Shown: piece by piece, positions 25,814 through 35,224 of the stretch
Layout of the letters: the number at the start of each line of letters is the position of its first letter
Numbering within the stretch: position 1 is the stretch's first letter
Assembly (NCBI GenBank): GCA_021234155.1
Contig: JAJEKV010000039.1
Coordinates: 11,051,077 to 11,115,076 of the forward strand
DNA length: 64,000 bases
Source: Isoetes taiwanensis
Taxonomy: Eukaryota; Streptophyta; Lycopodiopsida; Isoetales; Isoetaceae
Direction of reading: 5' to 3'
Program-made: the position numbers and the translations under genes
The notes under the pieces: model-generated
What the model saw: only the letters and a program-made list of their open reading frames with translations
Told to the model about the DNA's origin: nothing
Databases searched by the model: none

Positions 25814-26488
25814 TCAATATGTTACTTTCTTGCAGCTTGTCCATAGCCTGGACATGCCATCTCTGTCCCTGTAGCCCTCTGAAAGCATTTGCCTCCAAAC
25901 AGCTGTTGTTAGTACATCGGATGGATTGCGTAAAGGATTCTGCTTCACATACTGTTGCAGGTCTGGTGCTATCAACAAACCCTCTAGCCATGGTTTCATA
26001 AGTGTCAAGAGACCTGTGTCTTCAACATCACTTTCCTGCCATGAAGGTGGGCATATGCAATTTTCGTTGGGATTGAAGAGCATCTTGTACTCGGAGTCGT
26101 CTACTATTAGTGTGTTGCTGTCATTCCTGTCTGGATACTTCTCGTATATAAACTCAATTGGCTTCAGATACAAAGGTTTGTCTTCACATGCTGCAATCCG
26201 GAAAGGCAGCTCCAAATAGTGGCTTCCATCAAAGGTGAACCTTAAGTCCTGAAGATTTTATCCACTACTCTTGATAGGTTCCATGGAGCTATTGATGACC
26301 ATATTCCTACTTCAAAGTGTTCAAATACAAATTCCAGGAATTCGTCTAGGTGGGGCCTTAAAAACAACACTTTCCTGCCTATTATGTCATAATTTCCAAC
26401 TAGCTGATCATCTGATACCAAAGTCCTATGTATTTGTTTTGCCAAAACATTATTGATATCAAACACTATCAACCTTTTCGGTACACCT
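25814..26488 (-). pseudogene. FCP1/SCP-like (NIF domain) phosphatase, HAD fold, one frameshift
   Basis: After a TATCAG acceptor at 26,489 the - strand reads VPKRLIVFDINNVLAKQIHR, then VLFLRPHLDEFLEFVFEHF, EVGIWSSIAPWNL and VVDKIF. In a neighbouring frame it goes on with FDGSHYLELPFRI, NTLIVDDSEYKMLFNP and WLEGLLIAPDLQQYV, ending at a stop at 25,814. These are the consecutive motifs of the FCP1 homology domain: the nucleophile loop (here D-I-N-N instead of D-L-D-G), RP..deFLe, GIWSS, and DD near the end. A one-base frameshift lies at about 26,250. Known family members dephosphorylate phosphoproteins such as the RNA polymerase II tail; the second Asp of the active loop is Asn here, so activity is doubtful. 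It is inside element A, - strand, downstream of the Ulp1-like exons. An exon with a start codon was not found. Confidence 0.7.
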
Positions 26489-27650
26489 GATATGAAAGAA
26501 CATGCAATTTATCAATAAAGTATGGTGGACTTGAAAAAGAGATTTTATTCATTAAAATTCAATGAAAAAATGTGTATTTTATAATCAAATAGTGTTTAGC
26601 ATTGACAATAGGGATAGGCTGTTTCTCAACCACATTTATTAGTACCAGGTGGTCTAATAGTTTCGGGTGCGATGTGAATGTGGTCTAACTCCTAAAGTAG
26701 TGCTCGGGTGAGAACATCACGACGATCCTCCGCATACTTTGGCAAGAACCGGTTTGGGTGTCTGCAAATGTGACAACAATACTTACATAATAAGTATTAA
26801 AACCATTTGTTTGCAAGACAAAAGAAGTGAGACACTCACATTGGTAGTTTTACCACACACACCATTGTGTCTACAAACTTACGCAGATATAAACCGCAAC
26901 ATAGAGGCCACGTGAATCCCCATCTTTCTGCTGTGGACACTTATGAATCTTCACAACTGGTGAAGGATTTTGTCCATGCTTCAAAAAAGTGGGACACTCG
27001 ACACAACTGCGTGCCATAGTGAGGATGTGGAGCCTGCAAAAGACCAGATCTATTTTGTAGCAAATGAATGAAAGAAGCTGCTAACATGGTATCCAATCTA
27101 CTCAATATTAATAAAAGGAGATGTGAAATACAAAATACCTCTTAAGTGCAAGCATGTCAACGTCAATGTCCTCGGCAGAATTGAAGATCTGAATGTTGAT
27201 GGTGTTCTTACTCTTAGTAAGTGCCATGTTGAAGATGGCCAAAGTGTGATGTTCAGTACACAGTGACATAATACGCATACGGAAATGAATACAGGGACCC
27301 AAAAATGAATACGAAATATGAATACGTGAAATACGCATACGGAGAATACGGAATATTCTCTTAGAATATTCCATAAAATATCATATTTGTACTTGATCTT
27401 TTCAGCTTAATCTCTATTTTTTTAATATGAAAACTGTAAATTCTTCTATTGCAATAATAACAACATTAAGGGAAGAAAACATAAAAGTAAAATTTATCAT
27501 ACTAAAAGATAAAAGTAACTCAAAAGTTAAAAGTCAAGTTTATCATATTATAAAACATAAAAGTAACTCAACAGTTTTGTTACGTTACATCACCATAGTT
27601 TATTATGTAGATAAGATATAATTAACCAACATAGAAAGGATATGATACTG

Positions 27651-28330
27651 TCACTCTGGGTAGAGAGAGGATGGAACAAATTCAACATCAGCAGCAGGGC
27701 TATAATCATGATCCTCCCCATGAACTTCACCATACCAAGAACCACTACCAACATTCCCTACTTCCTCCAAAGATCCACTAGTGCTTCCCACTTCCAAATT
27801 TCCTTCAGCATGCTCAATTGTTTCAACGTCATCATCATAATCATAATCATCATCTCCATCAGTGCCCCATGTTAGCAATTGTTCTGGCTCTGGAATGCTA
27901 GCTTTCTTGCCCAAGCCAACGTATATTTCAGGAAGGACGCTTGCTGCAGCTCTGTTCTCATTACGAAGTTTCAAATTATGTGCAACAAATACAAGAGCAC
28001 TCGATCTTTCTGGCAACATTCTAATGCCCCTTTTCCCATCTGTCACATGCTCAAATGTACTAAATAACCTCTCAAGCGAGGAAGAGCTAGCACACTGACA
28101 CAATAATTTCTGTGCAATATCCTGCAATTGTGGCATATCATAACAATTTTCGTACCATCAAGTACCAGAACTTACTCTAAACTTATCTTTTTGTGCATCA
28201 GGAAATGAAGACCTCCCTTCTTTTCTATGAAAAAGAAGGGCTTGACTTTTCACCTGTCTCCTCACATCATCCCTAGGAGCAAGTTGAAAAAGATAATCAT
28301 CCCAATAAGCCTGAACAGTGCCATTTCTAA
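27651..28330 (-). pseudogene. hAT transposase C-terminal part (dimerisation domain)
   Basis: The open part (28,136-27,651) reads LQDIAQKLLCQCASSSSLER, LFSTFEHVTDGKRGIRML and LVFVAHNLKLRNEN. This is the hAT family C-terminal dimerisation signature (A-S-S-x-x-x-E-R-x-F-S...K-R). An acidic tail (DGDDDYDYDDD) and a stop at 27,651 follow. A short upstream exon (about 28,330-28,185) has WDDYLFQLAPRDDVRR. The catalytic core expected further upstream is replaced by rhomboid-like exons, so this is a remnant of the element's own transposase. Confidence 0.75.
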
Positions 28331-28472
28331 AGGGAGGAATTTAAAATTTAAACACACAAGAATGAAAAAATAATCCAGCTTATCAAGGTAGCACCCTAGT
28401 AGCAGATGTGACGAACATTACATCTACTTGGATTGGTAACATAGTAAACACCTACAGCCTATACTGGCATAC

Positions 28473-29038
28473 CTTTAAACGAGGAAGAATGTACTGTTCA
28501 TATATTATATGACCTACTGAACCACCAAGACCGCCAGCAATATATAATAGGAAAAATGTTTTGCTTCCAAAACGGTGAAGCACCTGCAAAAGTCAGGTTC
28601 GCTTACATGTCAAAGTCACAAAGGGAATGCCTCACAAATAGCTATGACCAATCAGTATTGTATTGTAGGGACAAAAAAGAGTGGCCTTTATCCAATTTGA
28701 TAATGAGATCTGCGGTTGTCCAGCAACCCTTGAAAGGAATTGCAGCCTTACCGAATAGATGCACAAAATAAAGATGGCATGTTATCTAACTAGCTAAACA
28801 ATTACCCCAAATAGACAAGACATCCAGGTCTTAACTCTCACCTCAAGCCCAAAAAAGTAAAGGCCAAGCATATTGACTCCAAAATGAAGCATGTCATGGT
28901 GCCAGCGATAGAATGCAAGCTTATCAAGCAGCCAGTTCAATTGATGCAGACTAAAGAAGTAAATAAAATTACCTCAGCAATTAACTCCACCAAGATGCCT
29001 GCAGCAATGCCTATCACTTTGAAGCTCCTGTCCAAGAT
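28473..29038 (-). pseudogene. Rhomboid-protease exons captured by the hAT element
   Basis: Three exon-like blocks with consensus splice sites lie on the - strand: 29,038-28,973 (ILDRSFKVIGIAAGILVELI), 28,950-28,842 (FYRWHHDMLHFGVNMLGLYF, FGLE) and 28,583-28,473 (VLHRFGSKTFFLLYIAGGLG, GSVGHIIYEQ). The pattern H-x-D-x-x-H-x-x-x-N-M-x-x-L-x-F-F-G, then F-G-x-x-x-F-x-x-x-Y-x-x-G-G, is that of rhomboid intramembrane proteases around transmembrane helices 2 and 3. The catalytic GxSG helix and the last His are not present, so only a fragment was taken. The first block is not recognised. The exons lie between the hAT ends in the same orientation as the remnant transposase, which could make chimeric transcripts. 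Confidence 0.6.
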
Positions 29039-30269
29039 CTGCAATTTAATGTAAGAAGGAAAAACTTAGAATATAATGAACAACAGATTAATATTATGCA
29101 ATGCTTTCTTGAATTCACATTTACTGTGAATTCACATTTACTGTGATTTTCTGTGAATTCACATTTACTGTGATTTTCTGTGATAGAAATTCAAACAAAG
29201 CAAAAGAGTGCTAATAAGAACACTGGCATCATGGATGTATGCAAATGCACAAATCCGGCATTCTGTTCCATAGTTAATGCTGATGTCAGAAGAAAGTGGA
29301 GCTTGCCTAGCTTTGAAATCCAGGGCAACGGCTGTTGCACACAGAGGCATCTCCTACTCCTTCTCCTTATCAATCCAGGGGTACTCGACGCTGCATTATT
29401 TTCTCCAAAAGAAGGTCGGTCGGGCGCCGTTCGTTACATACCACAGACAGACAGAAACAACAGAGAAGAGATGAAGAAAACAGAGGGAAAAAATTTCCCC
29501 TTTGCGTTGAAATTTTTTTCCATTAAAAACTGAATACGGCCGTATTTGGGCCCGTATTCTTGAGAATACGGGCGTATTCTGTTTCACAATTTGAATACGG
29601 CGTATGTATTTTTCGAATACGATTTTTTTCTAAATTGCGTATTCGCCGTATTCTAGACAGAATACGGCCGTATTCTGTTTCTGTGGTTCAGTAACTCTAC
29701 ATAGCATTGGAATCATGATCCATCTGCACTTCAGCCAATTTATCCCTGTAAGAGCTACCTTTACAATATCTCTTCCACGCTCGGAGGCTGCCATAGATTT
29801 ATCTTTTTCGCTTGCCTTGGCCCATGCTGCAAATTCCATGAAGCTGTCCGGTGGGAAGAACCAGACATCGGCCTTCTTATCATCTGGAACACAGAGCTGC
29901 AGGTACCTATAACAAGTTGAAAAGGATAAAATTACTAACTTGAGTTACACATACAAATGAACAAGTTCAAAGTCCAGTACCTGGCATACATATCCACATG
30001 CCGGTTGGAAAATTTTCCCACATCCATGTCCAGCACATCTTGTTCAAATAAATAACACTCCATTTTGGGGCAAAGATCCGGGGAAAATCCTTGCCTTCTT
30101 GAGCTTCATCATTCGGTTCAAGAAGGCATCGTATGGCTGTATTTGAACCGCAATGCGGGTTCAATGACCAGTACATTTACACAAATCATCTACATTCGTC
30201 TACTACTATCCATATTATTTTAAAGTTTTTAACTTGGATACTAGATGTAAAAAAAAATGTAAGACATGT

Positions 30270-31040
30270 AGATCAAGTTACCTGTAGAGATCATTCTTCT
30301 GCTCTGCTGATACTGTTTTCTCAGAGTTAGTATCCATTTCCTTCCCTTCTTTTTTGGTTTCCTCACTCAGATTCTTATTAGGTCCGAATCCTCGTCTTCA
30401 ACCTCTCGATTTCTCATTGTCATGAAATTCAGCCGTCCTTTGCTATGTCGAAGCAATATTTGACACAAACTTAAAAGTATCCCGCTCTACATCTTGATGC
30501 TCGGAAGATTCCTCTTCATTAGGACCACGTAAACATAGGATGTCATGGATTTCTCATTTCTTTGTATTAATTGAAATAAAATACTTTCTTACCTGTTTCT
30601 CTTGCTCTAATTGTCTTCTTCTATGGCTTTTAGGCGTGGACTTCTTCTTTGAGTCACATTTTCGGGCTCGGCCGCCTTTACTTTTAAAAGATGTGGCCTT
30701 AGCTTTGCTCCCTCAATCTCTCGAAGTTCCTCATCATAAACGGAATGTCACCATGCAGACACTGGTGCCGACCTCCTCAACCTTTGACATCACCGCGGGA
30801 ATAGTGATTTTGTTTTTCCTTCAATCTTTGCTTTCTTTCCCTCGGCTAACATCTTGCACCTCAATTTTCTTTGGAACCTCCAAACTGTGGAAAACCGAAC
30901 CAAGAATAAGAAATTGCTTCCCCTCGACACAATGCAAATTGAATTTGAAAACAAGCACTGACCGTGGTGTAATTTTGCTTTCGGTAGTTTTTGGCACTTT
31001 GAAGCTCTCGAAAATAAGTCACATATGATCTCAAACTAAT
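30270..31040 (-). pseudogene. Upstream exons of the element A - strand gene, basic/acidic linker
   Basis: An exon-like block at about 30,740-30,612 reads YDEELREIEGAKLRPHLLKV and NVTQRRSPRLKAIEED. Another, near 30,345-30,283, reads EMDTNSEKTVSAEQKNDLYR before a splice donor. The SPRL motif recurs in the first exon near 32,700 (RKSPRLNKNL). No enzymatic motif is visible. By order and strand these probably link the first exons to the Ulp1-like domain. Frames change between blocks. Confidence 0.4.
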
Positions 31041-31560
31041 CGGGTCTCTAAACGTTTACGTACATATCAATAGTCATGTACATATTACTAGAACTCGATC
31101 TACATTGAAGTACTTTGAGTACATACACATGTAAACAACTATTTATCTATATGGAATGTACATGTAATGTACATGAATGTGCTCCAATGTATGCACATGT
31201 ACACATCAGACATTACATAAAATACCTATAAATGTTACGCCACAAAACTTCGATTACCATGACTCCTAATTTTATGTATTTAAGTTCTACATTTAGGACC
31301 CTACACTGTGAATGTACAACATGTATGTAAGAAACACATATATGTATGACATGCAAGCCAAGGAACTATAAGTATAAAATAACCAGTACACTCCTACATG
31401 CTGTAGCAAAACCTTAAGTGCAGCAATCTACATGTAAATGGATTCTACATGTAAATGGATTCTACATTGCAGTAATCCTGGGTGCAGCAAATTGAACATA
31501 AACCATGAAATACTGCTTACCTCCAGTGTACACATCCAAGATCTTTGAAATGTTTTCGTC

Positions 31561-31956
31561 CTATTTGCATGCTCTTGGGCAGGATAGTCCAGCAGAAATA
31601 GAATATGAGAAACATAAGATATGAAATGAATGCTCGCATGGAGCAACTAGGATAGGTTCATTATTAGCAAAGCCATTACTGCAAAACACACATCCATACA
31701 CAGATATGAATTTTTCTTCAGCTGGAGAGATCACTAAACTTGTTTTGGGCTGAAGGAGAATCGCTGCAGAATGCATCATGTACTTATGCATATCATCAAG
31801 CCGTCTGCAGCACTCAAACTGAACTTTGTGAGCCTCCTCAAGTTCTGCAATCCTCTTTTCACATAACTCCTTCTCCCGAATGGCTTTCTCCAATGGCTCT
31901 GAATTCTCTTCAAAGCATTTCTTCCTTCTGGTCCTATCCCTCATCAAAAAGGTCAA
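31561..31956 (-). pseudogene. Coiled coil plus RING-type zinc finger exon
   Basis: The - strand frame begins TFLMRDRTRRKKCFEEN and has a heptad-like stretch (EKAIREKELCEKRIAELEEA). It then shows VYGCVFCSNGFANN, APCEHSFHILCF and CPRACK. The ligand set C-x2-C, C-x-H-x3-H-x2-C, C-P-x2-C fits a RING-type (E3 ligase-like) zinc finger. It lies between the first exon (32,737) and the Ulp1-like exons on the same strand inside element A. Whether it is an exon of the same gene or an independent small gene cannot be decided from sequence. Confidence 0.5.
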
Positions 31957-32241
31957 CCTCCCCTCGCAGTCTTGATGTCTCTCTTATTCTCGCTTAGCGT
32001 TGTCGAGAACACTATTGATGTCTTCTTGTATCCGTACTGCTAGGTCCTCTTCATGTGCATCCTTTCTTCACGAAATCTTATTTATATTGTCACGTAATTA
32101 CATGCGGTGAATTTTCGGTTCTTCAACCTTGGATGTCTTTGCTAATTAACTCTCCATGACACTGCCGCAAGAGTTTACGCAAATTCAAGCTCTTCCTTAG
32201 GGTAAAATCCTTGCTGGAATTTAGGAACCTTGGATGTGGAT

Positions 32242-32737
32242 TTAGAGGTCAATTTCTTCTGTAATAGCAGATTCTTTTGCTCCTCCCTTTGCCAAATCTT
32301 TGGCCAAAACTTTAAAAGTATCCCAATCTACTTTTTTTTTTGTCAATTGAAGGGCAAATGCACGAGCAAAGTACTTTCGGTACATGGCGATTTGTGACCT
32401 CCCGCTTACCAAAAACAATTTCATAATGTTTGTAGAAGTTCTCGGCCCACTCTGGCTTCACGCTAGATTCTTTGAACCCCCGTATGTCTTTGGGCCCCCA
32501 CTGCTCGTCCATTATCTGTTGTAAATCTGGAAAAATTTCATCTGCATTGACACATCTTACATGCTTTGCTTCCACAACAGCGGGTTCTTCACAAATAAGT
32601 CTTCTTTTTGGCCCTGGTTCCTCAGAAGTTTGAACCTTCCTGGCTATTTTCAAATTTTTGTTTAATCTGGGTGACTTCCGGGAGGAATAGAATAGAATAG
32701 ACAAAGGCAAAGGCGTCCATTGCTTGGATTTGGGCAA
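32242..32737 (-). pseudogene. First exons of the element A - strand gene
   Basis: The frame opens at 32,737 with MPKSKQWTPLPLSILF and continues with KSPRLNKNLKIARKVQTS and DLQQIMDEQWGPKDIRGF. After a shift near 32,400 it reads MYRKYFARAFALQLTKKKVD and WDTFKVLAKDLAKGG. It lies about 290 bp inside the right terminal repeat, a typical distance for the 5' end of a transposon gene. The N-terminus is lysine/arginine rich. No known domain is recognised. Confidence 0.45.
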
Positions 32738-33027
32738 GGATTTCGAGGAAGAAGAATAGTTACAGTCGAATTACTTCGTTGATCACTCACAAACACAAAA
32801 AATTGGAACGGCGGCAAATTTTTTTCCTAAACAGGAAACACTTCGCAATCTCCCTCCGAAAAATTGCAATGAAGGTCCGTTCTGGTTGCCACTGCCACTC
32901 ATAATTTTGAATTGTTGACGTGGCTACTCCTAATCATTACATATCCCAACTAACTAAAATTCAAAAAAATAACAAAAACGGGTGCCTACATGCCCTACAT
33001 TATACATAATGTAAGGGCATTTTTTTT

Positions 33028-33051
33028 AGACACCCTAGCTTTCTTTTACCC
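33028..33051 (-). repeat. Right terminal inverted repeat of element A
   Basis: 24 bp, exact inverse of 21,773-21,796; followed by the second copy of TGAT (33,052-33,055). Confidence 0.9.
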
Positions 33052-33289
33052 TGATGTCACCTACCACGTGGCTCCAATAGGGTGGTTCCATGTGGCGAGT
33101 GCCCAATAGGTTAAGGCCATGTGGAAAATGGTCTTAACCTAAGGTTGGCTAAGTTATATGAATAACTTAGTCATGCCCCCTATTGCCACTAATCTATGGT
33201 ATACAAGGCTATGGTGATAGACTTGTATAGTGATGGACCTGGAAATATATGTATTTATGGCATATATTTCCGGGGAACGTCACATCTAC

Positions 33290-33463
33290 AAACTTCAAGA
33301 ACCCGCCAGGAATATCTTCCATATGTTTCTTCCACGATCCTTTATCAATCATAAATATCTTGCAAATCCTGCCATTTGATTTCACCCACTTCACATGTCC
33401 ATGGCTAATATCTGAACCCCCTAAATCCTTTGCATTTGGCACAAAAATTACATCCATATACAA
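33290..33463 (-). pseudogene. Open fragment of unknown protein, cut by the solo LTR
   Basis: The - strand reads MDVIFVPNAKDLGGSDIS, HVKWVKSNGRICKIFMID and SWKKHMEDIPGGFLKF, without a stop until the LTR edge. It looks like a piece of real coding sequence disrupted by the solo LTR. No family is recognised. The sequence to the left of the LTR (before 20,362) does not obviously continue it. Confidence 0.3.
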
Positions 33464-33544
33464 GATTACATTTACATCTTTTTATTCACCATTACATCTA
33501 GTCACTCCACACGTCCGTGGCTAATGCTCCGCATTGCCGAGTAT

Positions 33545-34250
33545 ATGTTTCTAGTAAATAACTATTTTGGTAAATCCTAGATTCTCTAGAAACCAATGGG
33601 AACAAATAACTATCTTTTGTGATTAAAGAAACGGGTAAGTATTACATATGATTTGGTATGGCTTTGGCAAGTATGAGTATGCCAAAAGTGTATAATGATG
33701 ACATCAGAAATTTGGATTTGTGGTTTACATGGTTGAGGGGTTTTCCTTCAGTGAATTTCGTTTCTCCTATGTAAGGTCTTAGATATGGAAGGTAATCTGT
33801 CTATGGTCTCCAAATGCTTGTGAAGGAAATCGAACATAGTCATGTGTATCCAACATTACTCTAAAAGGTTATAGATTGGGCCTTGATACTTGCTCTGTGT
33901 TTTCCATTTGCTTTGACACAAAAGACGAAGCCCCTTTGCTTATGCATTGCCTGGATTCTGTTCTGTTATAGACTTAGCTGTTGAAGAATGTGTTGGCTCT
34001 TACAAGAATTTACTCATAGCAGAGGCTATGGCATGCAGGTTTTTAGATGCAGATCCAAGATATCTTCTTGCACAAATGTATTTCTGATTCTTGAGGAGTT
34101 CTTTTTGGCAAATGCATGCTCAATTTCTTATATTGAATGCATTGTACTTTACAAGCGGTGCAATTATGATTTGCAAGTGCAACATTTGTGATTTGTTGGC
34201 TTTACAGATGAAACATATGTGCTTGTGGCAGCATAGACTGTGAGTTGATG
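33545..34250. other. No recognisable gene
   Basis: AT-rich DNA with only short open frames and no motif or element boundary that I can support. Confidence 0.4.
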
Positions 34251-34267
34251 TCATTGTTACTCTCCAT

Positions 34268-34410
34268 CTTGCAAGTGCAACAAGCTTTTTGAACCCGGTC
34301 CCATTTGGAGGGAGGACATATAAACATGTTTGTTTATTGTGTGCAACAAGCTTTTTAAAACCACACCCCCCTGTTTGAAGGGAGGACATATAAACATGTT
34401 TGTTTATTTT
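34268..34410. repeat. Tandem duplication of about 70 bp
   Basis: Two neighbouring units share GTGCAACAAGCTTTTT, then GGGAGGACATATAAACATG and TTTGTTTATT. They differ in the middle by a few bases. Confidence 0.75.
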
Positions 34411-34546
34411 AATTTACCGAATACTGAAATGCCATTATATGTTTTCTGTTCTTGTTCTTGTTCTTGAGTTGCATCCAGGTTTGATGGGGGACTTGCTTGT
34501 TCAATGACTTAACGGACTATAATGTAACATAGGTATCTTTATCATT

Positions 34547-34703
34547 TGACTGTATTATTTGTTGAGAAATGAGCCTCCTATGATTGGATGGACATTTATG
34601 CTTGACTTGTATTATTTGTTGAGAAATGAGCCTCCTATGATTGGATGGACATTTGTGCTTGACTGTATTATTTGTTGAAAAATGAGCCTCCTATGATTGG
34701 ATC
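34547..34703. repeat. Tandem array, about 57-bp unit, three copies
   Basis: Each unit runs TTGACTGTATTATTTGTTGA, then GAAATGAGCCTCCTATGATT, then GGATGGACATTT. A fourth, isolated copy lies at about 34,889-34,940, separated from the array by a tRNA-like insertion. Confidence 0.8.
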
Positions 34704-34707
34704 GACA

Positions 34708-34773
34708 GGCTGGGGATCGAACTAGGATCTCTTGCTTGCAAGCCAAGTACTCTATCACTGAGCTACCGGCCCT
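34708..34773 (-). repeat. tRNA-Ala-like SINE head (pseudo-tRNA)
   Basis: On the - strand: GGGCCGGTAGCTCAGTGATA (box A region), an anticodon arm with loop CTTGCAA (anticodon TGC, alanine), then CTAGTTCGATCCCC (box B). The acceptor strands do not pair and the top of the anticodon stem has a mismatch, so it is not a working tRNA. It interrupts the 57-bp tandem array, which supports a retroposed SINE. Confidence 0.6.
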
Positions 34774-35151
34774 TTGATGGGCTTTCGGCATTCTTCCACT
34801 GTGTCATTTTTTCATGTATGCCCATTACACATACTCCACATTCCAACATTCCCCCTTTAATGGGAACACCAATCCATACCATCCTTCACTTGACTGTATT
34901 ATTTGTTGAGAAATGAGCCTCCTATGATTGGATGATCACTGACCTTTGATGGGCTTTCAACACTCTTCCATTGAGTTATTCTTCATGTGTGCCCACGACG
35001 CATACTCCAACATTCCAACATTATTGACCTAGATCCCATGGTTATCAAATCATAGGCGACGTGGAAATGACAGTTTGACCCATCTTGAATTTGGGGAGAT
35101 GGCCATGCTTTCACCATATGGAATATTCCTCAAACCAAAGGTCAAGCTAGA

Positions 35152-35165
35152 AGTATAAATATTCT
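35152..35165 (+). promoter_or_regulatory. Possible TATA box of GATB
   Basis: GTATAAATATTC lies about 70 bp before the start codon. The position suits a short-leader plant promoter, but AT-rich surroundings make chance matches likely. Confidence 0.3.
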
Positions 35166-35224
35166 AAGGTTCACCCTAGACGTCACTTTAAAATGAGAAA
35201 CCCATCGTTGAACTAACTTTGAAG

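Larger units (their letters stand above)
27259..29685 (-). mobile_element. hAT element (2,427 bp) inside the Ulp1-like exon
   Basis: It is flanked by an 8-bp duplication, GTTCAGTA, at 27,251-27,258 and 29,686-29,693. The ends are imperfect inverted repeats: CACAGTGACATAATACG on the left and, inverted, CACAGAAACAGAATACG on the right (13 of 17 identical). Both subterminal regions are full of GAATACG/CGTATTC motifs, the likely transposase-binding repeats. An 8-bp duplication with CA-starting ends and a hAT dimerisation domain inside agree on the superfamily. Removing the insert and one duplication restores the Ulp1-like frame exactly. Only the C-terminal part of a transposase is present, so it is non-autonomous. 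Confidence 0.87.
26695..30070 (-). pseudogene. Ulp1-like (C48) cysteine protease, interrupted by a hAT element
   Basis: Reading right to left: an exon at about 30,060-29,980 with FEQDVLDMDVGKFSNRHVDM; an exon from 29,906 with LQLCVPDDKKADVWFFPPDS and WLKCRWIMIPML. The latter is cut by the hAT insert and continues at 27,258-27,139 with TEHHTLAIFNMALTKSK and IQIFNSAEDIDVDM. The next exon (27,033-26,883) has HKCPQQKDGDSRGLYVAVYI, and a last exon (26,761-26,695) has NRFLPKYAEDRRDVL and a stop. The H(W)TLA..N, Y/F-(D)S and PQQ.DG.(C)G.YV motifs are those of SUMO-protease-type peptidases. Here the Asp is Asn and the catalytic Cys is Arg, and at least one exon has a frameshift, so it is inactive. 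Lying inside element A, it is element cargo, not a host locus. Confidence 0.68.
21773..33051. mobile_element. Element A: 11.3-kb DNA transposon with 24-bp TIRs and TGAT duplication
   Basis: The ends are inverted copies beginning GGGTAAAAGAAAGC and ending GTGTCT, 24 of 24 identical. TGAT stands immediately outside at both ends (21,769-21,772 and 33,052-33,055). The element lies in an LTR that becomes continuous when it is removed. It carries a transposase gene on the + strand (22,087-25,161) and, convergent to it, - strand gene pieces: FCP1-like phosphatase, Ulp1-like protease, RING/coiled-coil exons. A 4-bp target duplication is a property of the Sola superfamily (established knowledge), and the transposase motifs are compatible; assignment is an inference. 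Stops and frameshifts show it is no longer autonomous. Confidence 0.85.
20362..33284 (-). mobile_element. Gypsy-type solo LTR split by element A
   Basis: The left part (20,362-21,772) starts TGTGACGCTCCC and the right part (33,056-33,284) ends GGGGAACGTCACA. Together they make about 1,640 bp, the same length as the intact family member at 5,961-7,607 (1,647 bp). The bases outside are CCTAC (20,357-20,361) and TCTAC (33,285-33,289), a 5-bp target duplication with one mismatch. There is no internal retroelement region, so this is a solo LTR. The DNA between the two parts is the transposon at 21,773-33,051 plus one copy of its TGAT duplication. Orientation follows the first element. Confidence 0.82.

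Noticed and set aside
29180-29533. 117-codon + strand frame at the right side of the hAT element
   Set aside because: No motif, and it runs into the hAT subterminal repeats; treated as chance.
33500-33545. Second Helitron-like end (GCATTGCC...TTCTAGT)
   Set aside because: Upstream bases faintly resemble those before 19,931, but there is no hairpin before CTAG.
34708-34773. Functional tRNA-Ala gene
   Set aside because: Acceptor strands do not pair and the anticodon stem has a mismatch; placement inside a tandem array fits a SINE head.
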